The notes: a model not told the origin generated them from the letters alone. A stretch of DNA of 64,000 bases from Ga0077555 sp963761475 (GCA_963761475.1 CAVXGT010000016.1:1-64000); one strand, 5' to 3'. Shown: positions 36,795-46,670, counted from the stretch's first letter. Program-made: numbers and translations.

Positions 36795-38615
36795 CTATTC
36801 CACGGTCACCGACTTGGCGAGGTTGCGCGGCTGATCGACGTCGGTGCCCATCAGCACCGCCGTGTGATAGGCGATGAGCTGCATCGGTACCGCATAGATC
36901 AGCGGCACCACGAACGGATGCACGCTCGGCATCCGCAGATGCGTATCGATCGGACAACCGATCGTCTCCGCCTCCGCATTCGACACCAGGATGATGCGAC
37001 CGCCTCTCGCAGCCACCTCCTGCATGTTGGACACTGTCTTCTCGAACAGGTCGTCTTCCGGCGCCACCACAACCACCGGCACGTTCTCGTCGATCAGCGC
37101 GATCGGCCCATGCTTCATCTCGCCCGCCGCATAGCCTTCGGCGTGGATGTAGGAGATTTCCTTGAGCTTCAGCGCCCCTTCGAGCGCGATCGGGAACGAC
37201 AACCCGCGCCCGAGATAGAGCACGTCGCGCACCTTCGACAGCGGATGCGCCAGTTCCTCGTAGCGCCGCTCGTCGCGCACCAGCGCCGAGATGTGCCGCG
37301 GCACCTCCACCAGCGCCTGCACGATCTCCCGCTCGCCGTCGGCAGTCAATTGCCCCCGCGCCCGCGCCAAGGCCAGCGCGAGGCACGCCAGCGCAGAGAG
37401 CTGGCAGGTGAACGCCTTGGTCGAGGCAACGCCGATTTCAGGCCCCGCCAGCGTCGGCAGCACCACATCGCTCTCGCGTGCGATCGTCGAAGTGTGCACG
37501 TTCACCACCGAGGCGATACGCTGGCCGTGCGCCTTGCAATAGCGCAGCGTGGCAAGCGTATCCGCCGTCTCGCCCGACTGCGACACGAACACCGCAAGCC
37601 CACCCGCAGGCAGTGGCGCTTCCCGGTAGCGAAGCTCCGAGGCGACATCGATCTCGACCGGCAGCCGCGCGTAGCGTTCGATCCAGTACTTGGCGACGAG
37701 GCCCGCGTAGTAGGCCGTGCCGCAAGCCGAAATCGTCACCCGGGTGATGGCGTTGAGATCGACGCCGAGATCCGGAAACCGCACCCGGCCTTCGCTCATG
37801 TCGATGTAGTTGGTCAACGTATGGCTGATCACTTCGGCCTGCTCGTGGATCTCCTTGAGCATGAAATGGCGGTGATTGCCCTTGTCGACCAGGAAACCGG
37901 AAGCCTGTGTCGTGATCATTGGCCGGTCGACGCGGCGGCCTTCCCGGTCGCGCACCTCGACGCCCTCGCGGCTGAGGATCGCCCAGTCGCCTTCGTCGAG
38001 GTAGGTGATCCGGTCCGTGAACGGCGCCAGCGCGATCGCATCCGAGCCGAGGAACATCTGCCCCTCACCATGCCCGACCGCCAGCGGGCTACCTTCCCGC
38101 GCCCCGATCATGAGGTTGTCATGCCCGGCGAAAATTATCGCCAGCGCGAACGCGCCCCGCAACCGGCCGAGCGCATTGCGCGTCGCCTCGATCGGATCGA
38201 GCCCCTTGCGCATCTCGTAGCTGATCAGATGCGCCACGACCTCCGTATCGGTATCGGAAGCGAAGGTGGCGCCGGCCCGCTTCAGCTCGTCACGCAACTC
38301 CCGGAAGTTCTCGATGATGCCGTTATGGACGACCGAGACGTTCTCCGACATGTGCGGGTGTGCGTTGCGCTCGCTCGGCGCGCCATGCGTCGCCCAGCGC
38401 GTGTGGCCGATCCCAGCCAACCCCGACAGCGGGCTGCCATGCAGCCGCTCGGCCAGGTTGCGAAGCTTGCCCTCGGCCCGCCGGCGGTCCAGGTGGCCGT
38501 TCTCCACCGTTGCCACACCAGCCGAATCGTAGCCCCGATACTCGAGGCGCCGCAGCGCATCGACCAGATCCATCGCAACCGGCTTCGTGCCGAGTATCCC
38601 GACGATGCCACACAT
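36795..38615 (-). CDS. glmS: Glutamine-fructose-6-phosphate aminotransferase (isomerizing)
   Basis: A 606-residue GlmS, first enzyme of UDP-GlcNAc synthesis. After Met removal the nucleophile is Cys2 in MCGIVGI. The glutaminase domain has GHTRWATHG and NGIIENFRELR; the two SIS domains have SACGTAYYAG and SQSGETADT; the end is AKSVTVE. ATG 38615 exposes the Cys; the frame extends to 38642. It lies downstream of glmU in the same direction with 220 bases between, so both steps feeding UDP-GlcNAc are adjacent. Confidence 0.97.
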   Translation of the reverse strand: MCGIVGILGTKPVAMDLVDALRRLEYRGYDSAGVATVENGHLDRRRAEGKLRNLAERLHGSPLSGLAGIGHTRWATHGAPSERNAHPHMSENVSVVHNGIIENFRELRDELKRAGATFASDTDTEVVAHLISYEMRKGLDPIEATRNALGRLRGAFALAIIFAGHDNLMIGAREGSPLAVGHGEGQMFLGSDAIALAPFTDRITYLDEGDWAILSREGVEVRDREGRRVDRPMITTQASGFLVDKGNHRHFMLKEIHEQAEVISHTLTNYIDMSEGRVRFPDLGVDLNAITRVTISACGTAYYAGLVAKYWIERYARLPVEIDVASELRYREAPLPAGGLAVFVSQSGETADTLATLRYCKAHGQRIASVVNVHTSTIARESDVVLPTLAGPEIGVASTKAFTCQLSALACLALALARARGQLTADGEREIVQALVEVPRHISALVRDERRYEELAHPLSKVRDVLYLGRGLSFPIALEGALKLKEISYIHAEGYAAGEMKHGPIALIDENVPVVVVAPEDDLFEKTVSNMQEVAARGGRIILVSNAEAETIGCPIDTHLRMPSVHPFVVPLIYAVPMQLIAYHTAVLMGTDVDQPRNLAKSVTVE

Positions 38616-38835
38616 GCTCTCAATTCCCTCGCATTGACCCAACCGACGCGCCCCGCAGCTCCCGCCGCCAGCGCTTCATCGCCCCGCTCGCCTGCCATCG
38701 AGGACAGTCCCGCAGTATCCAGCGACGTTTGGTTAAGCAAGAAGTGGACCAATTTGCTCAGACGACACTTCTGTCATGTTCGCCTGATAGCGCAATTCAC
38801 TTTCCATTTCTTTCGTTTACCCGCGCAAAGGCCAG

Positions 38836-40215
38836 CTATTCCGCGGCCCTCTGGGCCTTCCGGCGCTGCATCATCTGCCGGAACTTGGCAGCCCAGCCCG
38901 GCCGCTCGCTCTGCTCGGCCCGCGTGATGGCCAGCGCATCCGGCGACACGTCCTTGTTCACCACGCTGCCCGAGGCGACGAACGCGCCGGCCCCGATCCG
39001 CACCGGCGCCACCAGCGACGAGTTCGAGCCGACAAATGCGCCCTCGCCGACCTCCGTGTGATGCTTGAAGAAGCCGTCGTAGTTGCAGAAAATCGTTCCC
39101 GCACCGATGTTGGCGCCCGAACCGACCGTTGCATCTCCAATGTAGGCGAGATGGTTGGCCTTCGCGCCGTCGCCAAGGTTTGCTGCTTTCACCTCGACAA
39201 AATTACCGATGTGCGCCTCGCGCCCGATATCCGCACCGGGCCGCAACCGCGCAAACGGCCCGATTTCGGCCCCGCTGCGCACCCTCACCCCCGCCCGGCT
39301 CTTGCCGTCATGGCCCTGCAGATGCGTGTTGGCCTTGATCGTCACACGATCCTCGATCACCACCCCCGGACCGAAGAACACATTGGGCTCGATCACCACG
39401 TCCTGGCCGACCTCGGTATCGTAGCTGAACCATACCGTTTCCGGGGCGATCAGGCTCGCCCCCTCCCGCATCACAGCGAGCCGCCGCGCCTGCTGCCAGA
39501 GTGCTTCGGCAGCCGCCAACTGATCGCGCGAATTGACGCCCAACACCTCGCTCTCCGGACAGGTCACCACCCCCGCCGTCAATCCGCCCGCACGTGCCAC
39601 CTCCACCGCATCGGTCAGGTAGAACTCGCCCTTCGCGTTCGCATTCGAGATCCCGTCCAGGATCGCCAACAGGTCCGGCACCCGGAACGCCATGACGCCC
39701 GAGTTGCACAGCCGCACTTGGCGCTCTGCCTCGGTCGCCTCTTTCTCTTCGCGGATTGCCACGAGCCTGTCGCCCTCGCGCAGCAACCGCCCGTACCCCG
39801 TCGGATCGGCAGCCTCGAACCCGAGCACCGCCACCGCAGCGCCGCCATCGAGCGCCGCCCGCAGCCGTCCGAGCGTCGCACCTGTGATCAACGGCGTATC
39901 GCCATAGAGCACCATGACATCGCCCTGATGCCCCTGGATTGCCTCACGCGCCGCCAGCGTCGCATTCGCGGTCCCGAGTTGCTGATGCTGAACGTAAATC
40001 GCCGCGCCCTCGTGCTGCCCCCGGGCAGCCCGCGCCACGTCCTCCATTCCCGGACCCACCACCACCGCCATTCGATTGGCGCCCGCCTCCGCCGCCGCCC
40101 GCATGGCATGACCGAGCATCGGCAGGCCCGCGATGGGATGCAGGACTTTCGGCACTGCCGATTTCATCCGCGTGCCTTTGCCGGCAGCAAGTACGATGGT
40201 CAGCAGATCTCGCAT
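38836..40215 (-). CDS. glmU: Bifunctional GlmU (GlcN-1-P acetyltransferase / GlcNAc-1-P uridyltransferase)
   Basis: A 459-residue two-domain enzyme. The uridyltransferase has LAAGKGTRMKSAVPKVLHP near residue 8 and VMVLYGDTPLI. The C-terminal left-handed beta-helix acetyltransferase has AHIGNFVEVKAANLGDGAKANHLAYIGD. It makes UDP-GlcNAc for peptidoglycan and lipid A; the lipid A genes are at 52-57 kb. ATG 40215 is preferred to the longer frame. Confidence 0.97.
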   Translation of the reverse strand: MRDLLTIVLAAGKGTRMKSAVPKVLHPIAGLPMLGHAMRAAAEAGANRMAVVVGPGMEDVARAARGQHEGAAIYVQHQQLGTANATLAAREAIQGHQGDVMVLYGDTPLITGATLGRLRAALDGGAAVAVLGFEAADPTGYGRLLREGDRLVAIREEKEATEAERQVRLCNSGVMAFRVPDLLAILDGISNANAKGEFYLTDAVEVARAGGLTAGVVTCPESEVLGVNSRDQLAAAEALWQQARRLAVMREGASLIAPETVWFSYDTEVGQDVVIEPNVFFGPGVVIEDRVTIKANTHLQGHDGKSRAGVRVRSGAEIGPFARLRPGADIGREAHIGNFVEVKAANLGDGAKANHLAYIGDATVGSGANIGAGTIFCNYDGFFKHHTEVGEGAFVGSNSSLVAPVRIGAGAFVASGSVVNKDVSPDALAITRAEQSERPGWAAKFRQMMQRRKAQRAAE

Positions 40216-40392
40216 GGCTCGTGCCCCGTGGTCCCTCGCCACCGCACGCCGCAACGCGCCGCTGCCGTGACAAACCCATTTCTACACGAGTCGTCTGGCA
40301 AGCCTCGTGCCAAGCTTAACAATCCGTTTACTCGGTCCCGGCGACGCCGCCGCGGCGTTGCCGAGACCAGATTGTCTCAGTACTGCACATTC

Positions 40393-41364
40393 TCACAGCT
40401 CGGGAGCGTTGAAAGTGTCACACTCCCGTACCTGCGCCGTCTCAAGCCCCTTGCGGAACCATCTGACGCGCTGGGCCGACGAGCCGTGCGTAAACGCGTC
40501 CGGAATGACCCGACCCGTCTGCTGGCGTTGGATCATGTCGTCACCGATCGCCTGAGCGGCGTTCAGACCTTCCTCGATATCGCCGGGCTGAAGCCGGTTC
40601 TTGACCTGATGCGTCATCGCCGCCCACACGCCCGCGAGACAGTCCGCCTGCAGCTCCATCTTCACCTGCACCCGGTTCGCATCACGTTCCGACATGCGCG
40701 ACTTCGCACGTTGCACCTGCTCGGCAATCCCGAGCAGCGTCTGCACGTGGTGGCCGACCTCGTGCGCCACCACATAGGCCTGCGCAAAGTCACCCGGCGC
40801 CCGGAAGCGCCGCTTCAGCTCCTCGTAGAAAGACAGATCGATGTAGATCTTCTGGTCCAGCGGACAATAGAACGGCCCCATCGCCGCTTGCCCGGTGCCG
40901 CATGCCGTCGGGAAGGCCCCCGAGAAAATCACCAGTTTCGGTTCCTTGTACTCTCGACCGAACTGCTTGAAGACCCGGTTCCACACGTCCTCGGTATCAG
41001 CCAGCACCCGGCCGACGAACCGCTTCATCTCATCCTGGCTTGGATCGACTTGGGCGTTGCGACCCGGCAACTCGAACGGATTGCTACCCTGGCGCGAGGG
41101 GCCGGGATCGATACGCGGCAACTGCGGCACCTGGATACCACCGCCGCCACCGCCGCCAAGTCCACCCCGCAGGATGTCCAACGGATTGAACCCGAACAGC
41201 ATCATGATGGCGCCGATGATCAGCAGCGTCGTGATGCTGAATCCGCCTCTCCCACCACCCATCGGAATGGGAATGCGCATGCCGCCGCGACCGAACGGTG
41301 AGCCACCTTCGCCTCGCCGATCCTCGACGTTGCCGCTTTCGCGATCCTTATCATCGTAACGCAT
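40393..41364 (-). CDS. YpfJ-like neutral zinc metallopeptidase
   Basis: A 323-residue protein of the YpfJ (zinc_peptidase, DUF2293-like neutral) family. The N-terminus is charged (MRYDDKDRESGN), followed by one membrane helix (ITTLLIIGAIMMLFGFNPL), a Gly-rich linker, then the protease domain with CGTGQAAMGPFYCPLDQKIYIDLSFY and the zinc motif HEVGHH. A later ELQADCLAG supplies the third ligand. Its substrates are unknown. It is probably inner-membrane anchored with the catalytic domain in the periplasm. Confidence 0.92.
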   Translation of the reverse strand: MRYDDKDRESGNVEDRRGEGGSPFGRGGMRIPIPMGGGRGGFSITTLLIIGAIMMLFGFNPLDILRGGLGGGGGGGIQVPQLPRIDPGPSRQGSNPFELPGRNAQVDPSQDEMKRFVGRVLADTEDVWNRVFKQFGREYKEPKLVIFSGAFPTACGTGQAAMGPFYCPLDQKIYIDLSFYEELKRRFRAPGDFAQAYVVAHEVGHHVQTLLGIAEQVQRAKSRMSERDANRVQVKMELQADCLAGVWAAMTHQVKNRLQPGDIEEGLNAAQAIGDDMIQRQQTGRVIPDAFTHGSSAQRVRWFRKGLETAQVRECDTFNAPEL

Positions 41365-41519
41365 GCCTGCGCCTCCTAATCGATCCGGATTGGCCCTCTC
41401 GCGACCCCGGAAAATCGTCCGCCAGTATTGAGCACGAGGCAGCGCACGGCACAAGTCGCAGGCCCCGCCCAAACCACAAGACAACGCCCACTGCACAGCC
41501 GGCCTTCCCCGCTGTCGCC

Positions 41520-42964
41520 TCAGCCGTTGGCACCTTCGTCATCGCCCCGTCCGTTGCCACCGCCGCCCTTGCCGCTCCTGTCGACGATCGCCGACACCGC
41601 GCCAGCCGATGTCTTGGTCTTGGCCTTGGGGCGCGAACCCGCCCGCAGCAGCCCCTTCACCTGTCGCGCCGCCGCGACCTCGCCTTCGTTGGCGTAGAGC
41701 TCGTGATTGCGCTCGATGTCCTTGAGGTCATAGAGGTAGTTGACCATCAGCCCGTGGCCTTCCCGCAGGCCCTTCTCAGAGACGTCGCCCAGCCAATTGA
41801 TGCGCTCGAGCCGCGCCCCGTTGCCGAGATGGAAACGCGCCACCGGATCGATTGGCCGACCGTCGTGGCTCTTGGCGGCAATGAAATAGTGCGCCGCCAG
41901 CGCCATCAGGATCGGCTGCAGCGCCTCGACCTCGTCGGGATCGTCGATCCATCCGGGATCGGCCAGCATCTGCAGCGCCAGCCGGTCGTCCTTCGTCACC
42001 GGACCTGTTGCATCCGCGCCGGTCCGGTCCAGCCAGCGGGCGAAGTGCGGCACCGGCGACAGCGTCACGAACGTCTTCAGTTGCGGCTGCTCGCGGGCGA
42101 GTTCCTCCACCACCTGCTTGATCAGGAAATTACCGAACGAGATGCCCCTGAGCCCTTCCTGGCAATTGGAGATCGAGTAGAACACCGCCGTTGTCGGCGC
42201 CTCACCCTCCTGGATGCCCGCTGAACGCGCTGCCAGCAGGTTCTGGATGTGGCCCGGAATCTCCCGCGTCAACGCCACCTCGACAAAGATCAGCGGCTCG
42301 TCGATCAGCGAGGGATGGAAAAAGGCAAAACAACGCCGGTCCGCCGGATCGAGCCGCCGGCGCAGGTCGTCCCAGCCCTGGATCTCATGCACGGCTTCGT
42401 ACTGGATGATTTTCTCCAGGATCGCCGCCGGCGTCTGCCAGTCGATCCGCCGCAGCACCAGGAACCCCCGGTTGAACCACGACGCAAGCAGGTGCGCCAT
42501 GTCATCGTCGATCTGGGAGTAGCCGGGCTCCCCCTTCATCGACCGGCCGAGGTCGCGGCGCATGTTGACGATTTCCCCGGTCGCCCCCGCCGCCAGGTTG
42601 AGCCGTCGGAAGAACTCCTGCCGCGGGCTCTCGATCGCTGCCCTGAGCTTCTGCAGGCTGGCTTCGCTCGGCGCGTCGATATAGGCCGCTGCCGCAGCCT
42701 TCGCCGCCTTCTCGCTGGGATTAAGCTCCTCCGCGATGATCCGGAAGAACGACTTGCGATCTTCCGGCGACAGCCGCCGGTAGTGATCGAGCAGCTCCCG
42801 CGCGATCGCCACGCCCGAAGCTTCCCCCGGCCCGACATCAACAACTTGATCAGCGCCGCGATATCGTCCCGGTTGGGTCCCAGCAACGCTTCCGGCAGGT
42901 AGAGCCGGCCCCGTTCCGCAACGGTGGTCAATAGATCCTGCAGGAACGACACATTGATAGGCAT
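41520..42964 (-). CDS. Malonyl-CoA decarboxylase (one frameshift)
   Basis: MCD converts malonyl-CoA to acetyl-CoA. The N-terminus (MPINVSFLQDLLTTVAERG, start 42964) and the rest (VAIARELLDHYRRLSPEDR onward) lie in adjacent frames. A missing base in the G/C run at about 42823-42828 breaks the join (LMSGRG-EASGVAIAR expected). Catalytic-domain motifs are intact: CFAFFHPSLIDEPLIFVEVAL, YSISNCQEGLRGISFGNFLIK and RFHLGNGARLERINW. The extreme C-terminus is Lys/Gly-rich low complexity. A homopolymer indel is the obvious explanation. Rhizobial matA-type MCDs occur in malonate catabolism operons, but here the gene stands alone. Confidence 0.9.
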
Positions 42965-43116
42965 GATTGGGCTCGCTCTGGCGGCCAACGGGCCGACCTC
43001 TGCGATGTAAGCGCTCGCGCGGCCGCCCGCAATGCGCTTTTCCTCACCCGACCCTTCCCCTCGCCCCCGGCAATTGCCATGCTGTGCCCCTGATGCCCGA
43101 CAACGAGGAGCCACCG

Positions 43117-43920
43117 ATGTCCGAGACCTATGAGATCCTATCCGTCAAGTATGGCGGCGTCACCGAGAGGAAGCGCGCGGAGAATTTCCTCCATCCGCTA
43201 CCCGACGACCACGCCTCGCCGATGCCGATCGACTACTTCGTGTTCGTCATCCGCAACGACAAGCGCACCATCCTCGTCGACACCGGCTTCGATCACAAGG
43301 AAGCCAAGGCCCGTGGCCGCAAGATCACCGCCGAGCCGGTCGAGGTGCTCGAGAAGATTGGCATCAAGGCAGCCGACATCAAGGATACCGTGATCACCCA
43401 CCTCCACTTCGATCACGCCGGCACCATGCACCATTTCCCCAACTGCAAGTTCCACCTGCAGGAAGCCGAGATGGCCTATGCCACGGGCAAGTGCATGTGC
43501 GAGGCCTCGATGAAGGTGCCGTTCTCGCTCGATCACGTCTGCGAGATGGTGAAGAACGTCTACTCCGGCCGCGTCCACTTCCACGACGGCGACGGCCAGA
43601 TCGCGCCGGGCATCACCGTGCACAAGTCGCCGGGCCACTCCCAGGGCATCCAGGCGCTGCGCGTCAACACCGCCAACGGCCCCGTCGTACTCGCCTCCGA
43701 CGTCGTCCACTTCTACGAGAATATCGAGAACCGCCGGCCGTTCTACATCACCATCGACATGGCCGCGACGCTCAAGTCCTACGACCGCCTGATCGAGCTT
43801 GCGGGCGGCTTGCGCAACGTCATTCCCGGCCACGATCCACTGATCATGAAGCGCTATCCCGCCTGGAAGCCCGACACCGAAGGCCTCGTCCACAAGCTCG
43901 ACGCCCCCCGCCTCGACTGA
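43117..43920 (+). CDS. Metallo-beta-lactamase-fold hydrolase, N-acyl-homoserine-lactonase-like
   Basis: A 267-residue MBL-fold enzyme resembling the AttM/AiiA lactonases. The metal-binding motif is HLHFDHAG (His95, His97, Asp99, His100). Further ligands are in SPGHSQG, LASDVVHF and IPGHDPL. The entry IDYFVFVIRNDKRTILVDTGFD is typical of this subfamily. Lactonases of this group open homoserine-lactone rings (quorum quenching), but many homologues have other lactone or ester substrates, so activity is inferred. GAGGAG precedes the ATG at 43117. No quorum-sensing genes are visible nearby. Confidence 0.85.
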   Translation: MSETYEILSVKYGGVTERKRAENFLHPLPDDHASPMPIDYFVFVIRNDKRTILVDTGFDHKEAKARGRKITAEPVEVLEKIGIKAADIKDTVITHLHFDHAGTMHHFPNCKFHLQEAEMAYATGKCMCEASMKVPFSLDHVCEMVKNVYSGRVHFHDGDGQIAPGITVHKSPGHSQGIQALRVNTANGPVVLASDVVHFYENIENRRPFYITIDMAATLKSYDRLIELAGGLRNVIPGHDPLIMKRYPAWKPDTEGLVHKLDAPRLD

Positions 43921-43946
43921 GCGGCCACCACGCCTTCAACGCCAAA

Positions 43947-43975
43947 GAGGGGATGCGCCTTGCGCCCATCCCCTC
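43947..43975. terminator. Shared hairpin between converging genes
   Basis: GAGGGGATG (43947-43955) pairs perfectly with CATCCCCTC (43967-43975) across an 11-base loop. It lies between the stops of the MBL gene and the TM1410-like gene and could terminate both, although there is no T tract. Confidence 0.5.
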
Positions 43976-43993
43976 GGCGCCCGCCCCGAGGTC

Positions 43994-45088
43994 TCAGGGC
44001 TTGGCCCTGACCACCAGGCCATCCAGCTTGCGCGGTGCAAAGTAGGGCACGAACCCGAACGAGCTCAACAGCGTGTCGGCCACCGTCATCTGGGCCGGCT
44101 GGGAGAGATACTCAACCACCAAAACCGGTAGCCCCGCATCCCTCGCGATCCGCAGCTTGTCCGCGCCTTGCGCGACCTTGTCGAGTTCGTTGGGCTTGCC
44201 GTCATCTTGCAGGCCAAAGGCAAGATCCTCCTTGGCCACGCCGTCGATCGCGGCCAGGTATGCAGGCTCCTTCAGCAATTCCTCCGCATTCTGCGGCACG
44301 ATCACGAACCCAGGCTTGCGCTTGCGCGCGATCTCAGCGAACTCCACCACGAAATCAACCATCTTCTCGGTCGCAAACCGCGTATCGAGTTTGGTCTCGT
44401 AGAACGCATCGATGCGATCGAGATAGGCGCCATCGAAGCCCGCTGCGATCACCCGCGACAGATACGAATCCGAATGGTGCATGATCAGGTTCTGCCAGTC
44501 GTCGTACCAGTAGCGGACAAGGAAATTGCCCGGCCAGCGCGGGTTCTCTCTCCCGAGCCAGCTCGGCGCGAAGAGCCGGGGAATGCGGACCGTCTTTGGC
44601 TCACCGGCCGGCGCTACCGCAGACGGATTGGCAGCCCCCGCCGGCAGAGCCTCCGCCGGCATCAGCGGCGCCGCTTCGACCCACTTCTCATCCCAATAGA
44701 AGCGATATTCCTCCGCCTCCCCGATCGACATGTAGGCCAGCACGAACCGGCGCGAGCCATCGGGCTTACGCTGCATCGCCTTGATATCCTCGGGAGTGAA
44801 GCGCGCCGCCTCCGTGCCATCCTTGGAAAAATCCACCACCACCAGATCGAAGGGTGAGTTCGCAATCGCGGTCGGATCGACATTCTGCAGCTGATAACCC
44901 CAGCTGCGCACGCCCGCGAGGCGTCCGGATTGCTTGCCCCCAGCCGGAACTATGCCCGACGCTGGCAGCTGCGTGGCGCCGTCTTGCCCACGCGCTGGCG
45001 CGGCAGTCTGCGCGTCCCCGCGCGCCACGCCCAGCCCAACAAGCAGAACAATCAGTACCAAACGCAACATCAACACTGCTCCAGCCAT
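43994..45088 (-). CDS. Secreted TM1410/GH114-like TIM-barrel protein
   Basis: A 364-residue protein with a signal peptide (MLRLVLIVLLVGLGVARG) and a domain like TM1410/endo-alpha-1,4-polygalactosaminidase. Matching features are SWGYQLQNVDP near residue 62, FDLVVVDFSKDG, FVLAYMSIGEAEEYRFYW, RYWYDDWQN, GFDGAYLDRIDAF and PGFVIVPQNAEEL. The family has a TIM barrel and some members hydrolyse galactosaminogalactan; the acidic residues around YLDRIDA may be catalytic (inference). It lies next to the curli locus in the same direction as csgG, with 160 bases between, which hints at an extracellular matrix role but does not prove one. Confidence 0.8.
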   Translation of the reverse strand: MAGAVLMLRLVLIVLLVGLGVARGDAQTAAPARGQDGATQLPASGIVPAGGKQSGRLAGVRSWGYQLQNVDPTAIANSPFDLVVVDFSKDGTEAARFTPEDIKAMQRKPDGSRRFVLAYMSIGEAEEYRFYWDEKWVEAAPLMPAEALPAGAANPSAVAPAGEPKTVRIPRLFAPSWLGRENPRWPGNFLVRYWYDDWQNLIMHHSDSYLSRVIAAGFDGAYLDRIDAFYETKLDTRFATEKMVDFVVEFAEIARKRKPGFVIVPQNAEELLKEPAYLAAIDGVAKEDLAFGLQDDGKPNELDKVAQGADKLRIARDAGLPVLVVEYLSQPAQMTVADTLLSSFGFVPYFAPRKLDGLVVRAKP

Positions 45089-45248
45089 CCGCCGCCGCCA
45101 CCATCGGCACGGCCCAAGCCACTCCACTGCGGCACCGTTCTCCCCAATAGCACACATTCCACCCTATCCGGGCACGAGCCCGGCAGGCCGCGCTGCTTCC
45201 GCGCAACCCCACCCCACCGTCAATTTGTCGAAAACAACCTGCCGCCTG

Positions 45249-46670
45249 TCAGTTGCGCAACGTCGCCGTCACCAGCTGCGCCTCGGTCTTGGCCTTCCAC
45301 TTGGCGATGTAGTCGACGCCCGCCGCCGCATCCGCGAACGCCCACACGCCACGCTCGACGCCCTCCAAGATGATCGCATGCAGCGCATGCTCGACGGCGT
45401 GACGCACGGCAAGCGTCGTCGGCTCGTTCCGCGAGATGCCGCCTTCCACCTCCAGGATCTTGTCGGCGGCGACATACTGGTAGACGCCCCCCTGCAGCAG
45501 GATCGAATAGATATGCTTGGTGGACGAGGCGGAGGCCAGCACTTCGCCATTGCGCACATCCACCAGCCGCAGCGCCACCGTCACGATGTCATGACGGTAC
45601 TTCTTGTCCGCACCGATGCCGAGGAAGCGCGCCCCCAATCCCTTGGTCATCTCGTTGGTGTCGTAGCCGACGACCGCGCCCTCGATCACGTACTTGGCCA
45701 CCTTCATCGGCGGGAGATCGTCGGGTTTGCGCTCTTTGAGGTAGGCGAGCTGATCGGAGACGCGCCGTCGGATCGAATCGATTTTGAGCTTGATGGCGCC
45801 AGCCTTGGCATCCGTTCCATTGGCATCGCGCCGCAACTCCAGGTCCGCGATCTCCTTGCCGGCCCGCTGCTGTCGCGCATGCTCCTCAGCCTTGGCCTTG
45901 GCAATCTGCGCATCGACCCCTGCCCGCCGCTCCCGCTCCTTCGCCACCGCATTGGCAAGCCCGGCCCTCACCTGCTCGATTTGCGTATTGACCCCCTTGC
46001 CCTGCGCCAGCGCGTCGAGCTTGGCCTCGTCGTCCTTCTGGATCTTGTCGAAGCGCGCGCGCCGTTCGACCTCCTGCTGCTCCTGGCCCTCGATCACCTC
46101 GCGCGCCAAGCGAGCCGCTGCCTGATCCTTCTCGCGCGCCTGGGCCACTGCGAACTCGATCTCGCGCAGCTTCAACCCTTCCTTCTCGTTGAACTGCGTC
46201 ACTTGCGAGCGCATCAGCTCCCGCTCGAGCCGGTCGAGTTCCCGCACCATGTCCTCGCGGTCGGCCGCTATCTGGTCATCGCTGACACGCTTCAGGTTGA
46301 GCTCGGCGATCTTGCGCTCCTGCAGCACGTTGCGCAGCCCAGCCCGCTCCACCACCTCGAACCACGAGCCGTGGCCCGTCCGCCTCAAGACATCGAGCAG
46401 AATGTCGTCCGCCCCCTGCGTCACCGCCGTCGACAGCAACGCCACGGTCTCCGAGGCTTTGCGTTGCCCGGTCTTGTCTGCAATCGCATAGACGGCAACG
46501 CGGGTCCGTTTCTCAGCCGGCGGCAGGGCGCTGATCAGGCGACCGGCCTTGGTCACCGTGACCGGCTTTGCCGCGCGCGCGATAGGGTCGTCCGCATGCC
46601 CTGCGGCACATCCGGCCAACGCGCATAGCGCGCCACCTACAGCAATATTGCGCACCAAAATAGTGACCAT
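45249..46670 (-). CDS. csgG: CsgG-like curli secretion channel with large helical insertion
   Basis: A 473-residue lipoprotein (lipobox LAGC, Cys21) homologous to CsgG, the outer-membrane nonameric channel that exports curli subunits. The first half of the fold is at 55-121 (VAVYAIADKTGQRK, STAVTQGADDILL, WFEVVERAGLRNVLQERKI). The second half is at 322-445 (YVIEGAVVGYDTNEM, GARFLGIGADKKYRHDIVTVALRLVD, TKHIYSILLQGGVYQYV). Between them, where E. coli CsgG has about 28 residues, lie nearly 200 residues of charged heptad-like helix (rich in Glu, Lys, Arg, Ala, Gln), very likely a coiled coil. The constriction residues Tyr51/Asn55/Phe56 of E. coli align with Glu/Leu/Leu when anchored on STAV. It lies downstream of csgF (86 bases). 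Confidence 0.88.
   Translation of the reverse strand: MVTILVRNIAVGGALCALAGCAAGHADDPIARAAKPVTVTKAGRLISALPPAEKRTRVAVYAIADKTGQRKASETVALLSTAVTQGADDILLDVLRRTGHGSWFEVVERAGLRNVLQERKIAELNLKRVSDDQIAADREDMVRELDRLERELMRSQVTQFNEKEGLKLREIEFAVAQAREKDQAAARLAREVIEGQEQQEVERRARFDKIQKDDEAKLDALAQGKGVNTQIEQVRAGLANAVAKERERRAGVDAQIAKAKAEEHARQQRAGKEIADLELRRDANGTDAKAGAIKLKIDSIRRRVSDQLAYLKERKPDDLPPMKVAKYVIEGAVVGYDTNEMTKGLGARFLGIGADKKYRHDIVTVALRLVDVRNGEVLASASSTKHIYSILLQGGVYQYVAADKILEVEGGISRNEPTTLAVRHAVEHALHAIILEGVERGVWAFADAAAGVDYIAKWKAKTEAQLVTATLRN

Noticed and set aside
36864..38927. Very long plus-strand open frame opposite glmS
   Set aside because: It is antisense to a complete glmS and its composition (His/Arg-rich) is what GC-rich third positions produce on the opposite strand.
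39058..41301. 747-codon plus-strand frame opposite glmU and the YpfJ-like gene
   Set aside because: It is an antisense shadow of two genuine genes with no motif of its own.
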